This document shows positions 58,975 through 64,000 of a stretch of 64,000 nt of DNA, piece after piece. The stretch is from Afipia birgiae 34632 (GTDB taxonomy: Bacteria > Pseudomonadota > Alphaproteobacteria > Rhizobiales > Xanthobacteraceae): positions 303,873-367,872 of the forward strand of contig NZ_HG326653.1 of the NCBI RefSeq assembly GCF_000308295.2. The letters are read 5' to 3'. The notes under the pieces are model-generated. The model worked only from the letters and a program-made list of their open reading frames with translations, ran no database searches and was not told where the DNA came from. Each line of letters starts with the position of its first letter. Position 1 is the stretch's first letter. The position numbers and the translations under genes are program-made.

Positions 58975-60531
58975 TCAGAAGGTGCGGCGGACGCGGACGT
59001 TGCCCGACCAGATACCCTGGTCCTTGTAGTCGTAGGTTCCGGCTGGCTTGAAGCCGCCGATCAGATTCGCACCGGTCGTGCTGATCGAACCAGTGTTGAA
59101 CTGATCGAGCATGGTGTACATCACCTCGCCCGAGAAGGTCAGGTTGCGGACAGGGGTCCAAGCGGTGCGGGTACCGACCTGCCAGATGTTGAAATCCGGG
59201 TTGCAGGAGTAGCCGTTAGCCGTTGCACCGCCAGTGAGCGCGCCAACCGATGCAACCTGACGTACGCAGATCGCAGCAGACGCATTCCTGTTGTAGTCGA
59301 CGCGGGTGTAGCTGCCGAACACGCTGGATTCCCAGTTCGGGGTCCAGTTGTGCACGAAGGTGCCACGGAAGCCCCAAGCCTTGGTCTTCTCGATGCTGCC
59401 ACCGTTGGTGTAAACGCCGTCATACAGGTTGATCGAAGCGAACGACTGGTAGCTGCCGGCGTTGACCGCGGAGCCGAAGTTGTCGAACGTGTTGCCGGTT
59501 ACGCCGCTGATCACATACTTCGGAGCACCGTCCGTGTAGGTGAAATCAAGCGACAGCTTGTCGCCAGCGCCGGTAAACAGTTGCTTCAACTGAAGACCAC
59601 CGGCGACAGCAAAGCCCCAGACACTGCTCGGACGACCGGAGCCCTCGTTGCCGAGACCACCAGCAACAGTGCTGTAGTAATTGGCATTGACATTGTGGGC
59701 AGCACCCGAGATCTGGGCAGTAAATGCCGCCTGATCGATTTTCACGTTACCGGTGATGTCAGGTGACAACTGACCGCCCGTACCGTTCTGGTTTGCGGCC
59801 AGTGCGCCGGCGCCGAGATAGGCACCTGCGGTAGCGGCTGCAGTTGCGCCGCCGATAACAGCGCTGGCGTTCAACAGTGGCGCACGGTTGATGGCCTTGT
59901 TGTCTTCAAGACCCAACTGAGCCGACAGGCCGTTGCCGAACTGCCACGTGTAGGCGATCTGGTTGATGCCAGTCGCGTTGTCGTAGCCGCCGATCAGGAA
60001 TGCGGTGTTGTTGTTGGCGCCGTAAGCACCCCAAGGCGTCTGGAAGGTCGAGAGCGCCTTACCGAAGGTAAAGCCGGCGAACTGGACGAAGCCGTAGTCC
60101 ACCGTGAGGTTGCCCGACGACGGCCCGAAGCCCGTGCTGTGCTCGAAGTGGCTCGACCAGTAGGTGCGAACCACACCGTATTCGGTGGCGGTACGGGTAT
60201 CAATGTTGAGCTGAACGCGTGCGCGGGTCGTGAACGAATCCGAATTGCGGCTCTCGGTGCCGAAAACACCTGCCCCGTTGGGACCTGCGGTTTCATTCCA
60301 CGCCGGCCCGTTGTAGTTGTTGCCGTTGATGTTGGCGTCGGCCTGAATGTAACCACCCAGCTTGATGCAGGTGTCAGTGCCGGGCATGTAGTAGAAACCG
60401 GCGCCATAAAGGGAGCAGATCTTCACGTACTGAACGGCTTTCGCCTTGACGGGAAGATCAGCTGCCTGTGCCCCTGCGATCGCGACGAAACCCGCCGCCG
60501 AACCAAGGATAAGGCTCTTAATCTTGCTCAT
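58975..60531 (-). CDS. Major outer-membrane porin (Bradyrhizobium/Afipia type)
   Basis: 518 residues from MSKIKSLILGSAAGFVAIAG, set by a TTGGAGGA site. Signal peptide ends AQAAD. Start of the mature chain (LPVKAKAVQYVKICSLYGAG), the disulphide-type Cys of the DTCIKLGGYIQAD region, and a terminal Phe (NVRVRRTF) are typical of the porin_2 family in this group. The middle is Asn/Gly/Ala-rich. Longer than most, about 518 against some 480-520. Forms trimeric channels; also a good taxonomic marker. Confidence 0.95.
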   Translation of the reverse strand: MSKIKSLILGSAAGFVAIAGAQAADLPVKAKAVQYVKICSLYGAGFYYMPGTDTCIKLGGYIQADANINGNNYNGPAWNETAGPNGAGVFGTESRNSDSFTTRARVQLNIDTRTATEYGVVRTYWSSHFEHSTGFGPSSGNLTVDYGFVQFAGFTFGKALSTFQTPWGAYGANNNTAFLIGGYDNATGINQIAYTWQFGNGLSAQLGLEDNKAINRAPLLNASAVIGGATAAATAGAYLGAGALAANQNGTGGQLSPDITGNVKIDQAAFTAQISGAAHNVNANYYSTVAGGLGNEGSGRPSSVWGFAVAGGLQLKQLFTGAGDKLSLDFTYTDGAPKYVISGVTGNTFDNFGSAVNAGSYQSFASINLYDGVYTNGGSIEKTKAWGFRGTFVHNWTPNWESSVFGSYTRVDYNRNASAAICVRQVASVGALTGGATANGYSCNPDFNIWQVGTRTAWTPVRNLTFSGEVMYTMLDQFNTGSISTTGANLIGGFKPAGTYDYKDQGIWSGNVRVRRTF

Positions 60532-60896
60532 AAATCCTCCAAGTTTGCTCTGTTGGGGAAGGTTCAGTCCATCGGTGCAAGCCGCACCGGATGGCCCTTC
60601 ATCCCCGCTAACCGCCCGGCCGCCTCGCGCCTTCGGACACCCCTCGCGTGAACGCGAGCGACTTTGGCGAAGCCTCCAAACGGGATGACTCTGAGGTGCC
60701 CCCCCGTCACCTAAAAATGATGCCACATGAAATTACTTAACTCCATTAATTAATTTCAGTAACAATCAGGTTAGCCGTGAGTGTTGCCCTGCGGCAACAG
60801 GCGCGCGAACGGGCGCGTATTCGGGGAGGTTCGATCCTTGCCTCAAACCGGCGATTGACCTAGGCCCTTCGTCAAAGTCCTTTGGGGAATCCGCAA
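60532..60896. promoter_or_regulatory. Divergent porin/MarR promoter region
   Basis: About 365 bases between the porin start and the MarR start, with an AT-rich core (about 60715-60765) in otherwise GC-rich DNA. It likely holds both promoters; no clear palindromic MarR operator was identified. Confidence 0.45.
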
Positions 60897-61385
60897 ATGG
60901 TCGCTCGGAAGAGAAATCCGAAAGATACTGATTTTCCAGCTGACGGAGTGGTCACGCAGAGCCACGCGGCCAACACCGGCCGAAACCCTGCCGCAGTCCG
61001 ACAACTGCTATGGGATGTGGCCGCTATCAATATCCATCTTGGGGTCATCGATAAAATCTGGGCCAATCGGCTTGGCGTTTCCGAACCCCAATGGCTCATT
61101 CTTAAAGCAATTGAAGATTTGGACAGAGGAGACGGGGTCTCCGGAATCGAGGTTTCCGCGAAACTTCATATCTATCCCGCATTTGTAACCAATCAAACCA
61201 AGAGTCTGGAGAAGTCCGGATTTCTCAGGCGAACCGTGTCGGCTACCGATGGTCGCGTCGTCTTGATGTTTCTAACGGCAAAAGCCCGCAGAGAAATGGA
61301 CAAACTTGCCGTCAACCGTCGCGAGGCTGATAGAGCCATCTTTGCGAGTTTGAACGATGAGACTCTAAGGGACGTCATGACCTGA
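60897..61385 (+). pseudogene. MarR-family regulator, C-terminus cut off by IS3 element
   Basis: From MVARKRNPKDTDFPADGV. Winged-helix region: VSEPQWLILKAIEDLDRG, ISAK-like IEVSAKLHIYPAFVTNQTKS, LEKSGFLRRTVSATDGRVVL. The frame runs into the IS after TLRDV and ends with Met-Thr. The true end is past the element at 62618-62698. The lost part is the C-terminal dimerisation helix, so function is doubtful though the DNA-binding domain is whole. Confidence 0.88.
61374..61377. repeat. Target-site duplication GTCA, left
   Basis: GTCA directly before the IS3-family element, repeated at 62618-62621. Confidence 0.75.
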
Positions 61386-61442
61386 CCGGGCTTTTTTGGA
61401 CCAAGCTTTGTGAGAAACTGAGCTTGGAAAGGAGCTTTGGTC

Positions 61443-61721
61443 ATGCCGAAGAAGAGGTTTAATGCGGAGCAGATCGTGGTGCTGCTGCGCCAGATTGAAG
61501 TATTGATGTCGCAGGGCAAGGCAGCGCCGGTGGCCTGTCGGGAAGCCGGAATTTCGCAGCAGAGTTATTATCGCTGGCGGAAGGAATACGGTGGCCTTGA
61601 GCTCGATCAGGCGAAGCGGATGAAGGATCTGGAGCGGGAGAATGTCCGCCTCAAGCGTCTCGTCGCCGATCTGTCGCTTGAGAAGCAGGTGCTCAAGGAC
61701 GTTGCCTCGGGAAACTTATAA
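61443..61721 (+). CDS. IS3-family transposase OrfA
   Basis: 92 residues, AAAGGAG site before the ATG. Helix-turn-helix ([40 protein letters not shown]) and a leucine-zipper tail ([20 protein letters not shown]). Binds the IS ends and joins OrfB by a -1 frameshift near its end. Confidence 0.93.
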   Translation: MPKKRFNAEQIVVLLRQIEVLMSQGKAAPVACREAGISQQSYYRWRKEYGGLELDQAKRMKDLERENVRLKRLVADLSLEKQVLKDVASGNL

Positions 61722-61744
61722 GCCCTGAGCGGCGACGGCAGGCG

Positions 61745-62581
61745 GTGGAGGGCATTCGAGGGAAGTATGGTCTCTCGGAACGCCAAGCCTGCCGGATCGT
61801 CGGCCAGCACCGCGGAACACAGCGATACACCACCATCGTTCGATCTGATGAGGATGCGTTGACGAGAGCGATTATCTCTCTTGCGTCCCAATATGGGCGA
61901 TATGGCTATCGTCGGATCACGTCGCTGCTGGTCGATGCCGGCTGGCAGGTCGGGTGTGATCGGGTCCAGCGGATCTGGCGCCGTGAGGGGCTAAAAGTAC
62001 CCAGCAAACAGCGACCGCGCGGCCGGCTGTGGCTCAACGACGGATCCTGCATCCGTTTGCGGCCGCAGCATCGTAACCATGTCTGGAGCTACGACTTCGT
62101 CGAGGCGCAGACCCATGATGGCCGTAAGCTCCGGCTCATGACGCTGATCGACGAGTTTACCAGGGAATGCCTGGCGATCAGGGTTGCACGTCGCATCAAC
62201 AGCTTCGGCGTCATCGACACCATGGCCGATGTGATGCTTGCTAAAGGCGTCCCTGAGCACATCCGGTCGGACAACGGCGCGGAGATGACGGCCAAGATCG
62301 TGCGCAGCTGGTTCGGAAAGCTCGGAGCAAAGACGCTCTACATTGCGCCCGGCAGCCCATGGGAAAACGGCTACTGCGAGTCCTTCAACGGCAAACTGCG
62401 CGACGAATGCCTGAACGGTGAAATCTTTTACAGCCTAAAGGAGGCTACCGTCGTCATCGAGCAATGGCGCAAGCACTTCAACACGATCCGACCGCACTCA
62501 TCTCTGAGCTACCGGCCGCCGGCACCGCAAACATCGGCGCCGACACTGCAGCATCTGGATCGGAGCGCAGCGATGCAGTAG
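61745..62581 (+). CDS. IS3-family transposase OrfB (integrase core)
   Basis: 278 residues from a GTG; the frame is also open upstream ([20 protein letters not shown]), so it is probably made as an OrfAB fusion by -1 slippage at GGGAAAC around 61708-61715. DDE core: [20 protein letters not shown] (D), [18 protein letters not shown] (D), [20 protein letters not shown] (E). Complete. Confidence 0.93.
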   Translation: MEGIRGKYGLSERQACRIVGQHRGTQRYTTIVRSDEDALTRAIISLASQYGRYGYRRITSLLVDAGWQVGCDRVQRIWRREGLKVPSKQRPRGRLWLNDGSCIRLRPQHRNHVWSYDFVEAQTHDGRKLRLMTLIDEFTRECLAIRVARRINSFGVIDTMADVMLAKGVPEHIRSDNGAEMTAKIVRSWFGKLGAKTLYIAPGSPWENGYCESFNGKLRDECLNGEIFYSLKEATVVIEQWRKHFNTIRPHSSLSYRPPAPQTSAPTLQHLDRSAAMQ

Positions 62582-62617
62582 TCTCTATCCAGCTGGTCCA
62601 AAATATCCGTCAGGTCA

Positions 62618-62621
62618 GTCA
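62618..62621. repeat. Target-site duplication GTCA, right
   Basis: Second GTCA, directly after the IS3-family element. Confidence 0.75.
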
Positions 62622-62698
62622 CTGAAAAGCTAAATCGAATTCGGAAGGACGCTGAACGGATTGCGGGGATCTTGTTAGTCGAAAGCAAAAGCGAATGA
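62618..62698 (+). pseudogene. MarR regulator, C-terminal fragment beyond IS3
   Basis: Begins with the duplicated GTCA; joined to the MarR frame it reads DVTEKLNRIRKDAERIAGIL and ends VESKSE. This is a typical MarR C-terminal helix. Confidence 0.82.
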
Positions 62699-62843
62699 GA
62701 TCCGCGCGCAATCCATAACTGAATCAAATGCGTCTACTCCGCAGAGTGCGCCCTTTGCGCACCTGATAGCGTTCTTCGTGCGCGCGCGATCGCTGCAGGA
62801 GCGCCCAACCCGGTCAGAAAGATTCCAATCATCGACCCGGCGC

Positions 62844-64000
62844 CTATCGAGACCGCTCGTAGATGGTGACGGCAGCCAAGGCCTCCCCCATTCCAATCAA
62901 GCCTCCGCCATTCTGTTGTAATCCAATAACCGCATTCTGGACCTGCCGCTTTCCAGCCTCTCCTCTCAACTGAGTCACGAGCTCATAACACATGGAGAGA
63001 CCGGTCGCGCCGATTGGGTCTCCTTTAGAAACGAGGCCTCCAGACGTGTTAACGGGGAGCGTACCGCCGATCTTGGTTGCACCACTTCCAACGAACTGTC
63101 CCCCTTCACCGATCCTGCAAAAACGCATCATCTCGCATTGATAGATCTCACTGAAGGAAGTTGCATCGTGGATTTCTGCTACGTCCACGTCGCTCGGACA
63201 AAGGCCCGCTACAGCGTATGCTCTGTCCGCCGCGGCGCGCGTCAAGCTTAGCTCGTCGGGCAGTCGATACTTGCCACCCATTATGCCCTGTGCCCGAATC
63301 TTGATTGCGCGATCTTTTACTGACGCCGAAACCGTTCTTAAGTACCGCTCAGAACAAACAATCGCAGCAGCAGCGCCATCTCCGATTGGAGCGCACATCG
63401 CTCTCGTTAGAGGCGCGCTCACCATCCGATCGGCGAGAACTGATTCCGGCGACATTCCCAAGCGATACTGTGCCTTCGGATTCAGAGCGCCGTTGTTGTA
63501 ATTCTTGGCTGCGCCAACCGCAATTTGTTCGGCAGTCGCCTTGAACTTCTTCATGTAATAGCTTGCCTGGATTGCGTACGCATCAATCGCCATCAGTCGA
63601 TCAATGCTTAACCCAAATGGCATCCCGACGCTTTCACCCGGTCGCTGGTGGTTCTCGATCAGATCCAACGGGTCCGTGCGATCAGAACCCTCCGCAATCT
63701 CCGCCAGAAGGCTTCGGGCCTGCTCCCGGTCGTAGAGCTTCTCCACGCCGATAGCTAAGGTAAGATCCGCATCGCCTGCGCGAATTTCCTTAATTGCACC
63801 GGCCAACGCAATACTTCCCGTCGCGCAGGCACCTTCAACGTTAAAGATGGGCGCACAATCGGGAAAAAGCCCTTGATGCACAAGCGGGATGAAACTGACA
63901 CTCCCGCGAGTCATGGCCTGCCCCCAGTAACTCATCAGGCAATTTCCAAACCAGGCGGCAGACAAATCTAGTCCGCTATCCATACCTGCGTCATGCAAAG
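62844..64000 (-). CDS. Thiolase (SCP-x/acetyl-CoA acetyltransferase type), partial
   Basis: The frame is open at the window end, so the N-terminus is outside; about 385 residues are seen. Catalytic Cys in FNVEGACATGSIALAGAIKE, the VAEIHDATSFSEIYQCEMMR His motif, and NTSGGLVSKGDPIGATGLSM (His replaced in the GHP motif by GDPIGATG, as in SCP-x-type thiolases). The final Cys loop is replaced by QQNGGGLIGMGEA. Lipid or steroid beta-oxidation is likely. Confidence 0.9.
   Translation of the reverse strand, partial: LHDAGMDSGLDLSAAWFGNCLMSYWGQAMTRGSVSFIPLVHQGLFPDCAPIFNVEGACATGSIALAGAIKEIRAGDADLTLAIGVEKLYDREQARSLLAEIAEGSDRTDPLDLIENHQRPGESVGMPFGLSIDRLMAIDAYAIQASYYMKKFKATAEQIAVGAAKNYNNGALNPKAQYRLGMSPESVLADRMVSAPLTRAMCAPIGDGAAAAIVCSERYLRTVSASVKDRAIKIRAQGIMGGKYRLPDELSLTRAAADRAYAVAGLCPSDVDVAEIHDATSFSEIYQCEMMRFCRIGEGGQFVGSGATKIGGTLPVNTSGGLVSKGDPIGATGLSMCYELVTQLRGEAGKRQVQNAVIGLQQNGGGLIGMGEALAAVTIYERSR

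Larger units (their letters stand above)
61378..62617 (+). mobile_element. IS3-family insertion sequence (IS407-group-like), 1240 bases
   Basis: Ends are imperfect inverted repeats: TGACCTGACCGGGC...TTTTGGACCA on the left and, in complement, TGACCTGACGGATATTTTGG on the right. It holds orfA and orfB in the usual overlapping arrangement and has a 4-base duplication (GTCA), as expected for the IS407 group. Both reading frames look intact, so it may be active. Confidence 0.92.

Overview
The window looks like a chromosomal segment of a Bradyrhizobium/Afipia-type alphaproteobacterium (Nitrobacteraceae). The best evidence is the 518-residue porin at 58975-60531, which has the signal peptide and TCIKLGGYIQAD-type start of the porins of that group. 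The high-GC coding style and the NrsF/ECF sigma pair also fit. No rRNA, tRNA or CRISPR array was seen. Most genes lie on the minus strand. The assignment rests on family recognition, not on a database search.

Layout. (1) 1-2.9 kb: the end of a DEAD-box RNA helicase and a type II NADH dehydrogenase. (2) 3.0-11.7 kb: a complete high-affinity K+ uptake operon, kdpFABCDE. It has an extra 27-codon membrane-protein gene in front of kdpF and a ptsN-like gene behind kdpE. (3) 12.2-25.8 kb: a copper/silver detoxification region. It holds an ECF sigma factor with an NrsF-type membrane anti-sigma factor, a CusA/CusB pump, a FixH-like protein, a CusF-like chaperone, a cupredoxin, a membrane protein fused to a multicopper oxidase, a DUF411 protein, and several small exported Cys/His/Met-rich proteins. 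(4) 26.3-32.6 kb: glyoxylate assimilation (gcl, hyi, glxR, glycerate kinase, pyruvate kinase). (5) 32.7-42.1 kb: urate and allantoin breakdown (NCS2 permease, PuuD, UraH, PuuE-UraD fusion, AllC-like amidohydrolase, an M20 hydrolase) with two LysR regulators. (6) 43.0-47.9 kb: a Tsx/OmpK-like outer-membrane protein gene split by an IS21-family element, then a decayed IS630-type transposase. (7) 48.2-52.3 kb: a chemoreceptor with a solute-binding protein, and a frameshifted GT39-like membrane protein. (8) 52.6-58.7 kb: a second copper region, with a Tat-type multicopper oxidase and a second copy of the CusF / cupredoxin / small-exported-protein cassette. In this copy the CusF gene has lost its metal-binding core. 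(9) 59-64 kb: a porin, a MarR regulator truncated by an IS3-family (IS407-group-like) element, and a partial thiolase.

How the genes fit together. Regions 4 and 5 form a nearly complete route: urate, 5-hydroxyisourate, OHCU, allantoin, allantoate, (ureidoglycolate), glyoxylate, tartronate semialdehyde, glycerate, 2-phosphoglycerate, then pyruvate through pyruvate kinase. No recognisable ureidoglycolate lyase is present, and the adjacent M20 hydrolase is a candidate for that gap. In the copper regions, pump, periplasmic carriers and oxidases sit beside a probable metal-responsive sigma/anti-sigma pair. They also sit beside three paralogues of an unrecognised exported family with a conserved QCCG...C...ALP motif and a YRPPIS C-terminus; these are the best candidates here for an undescribed component.

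Genome decay is visible: two insertions with clear target duplications, several single-base frameshifts, a cytochrome c remnant, an internally deleted CusF, and an 80-nt dispersed repeat.
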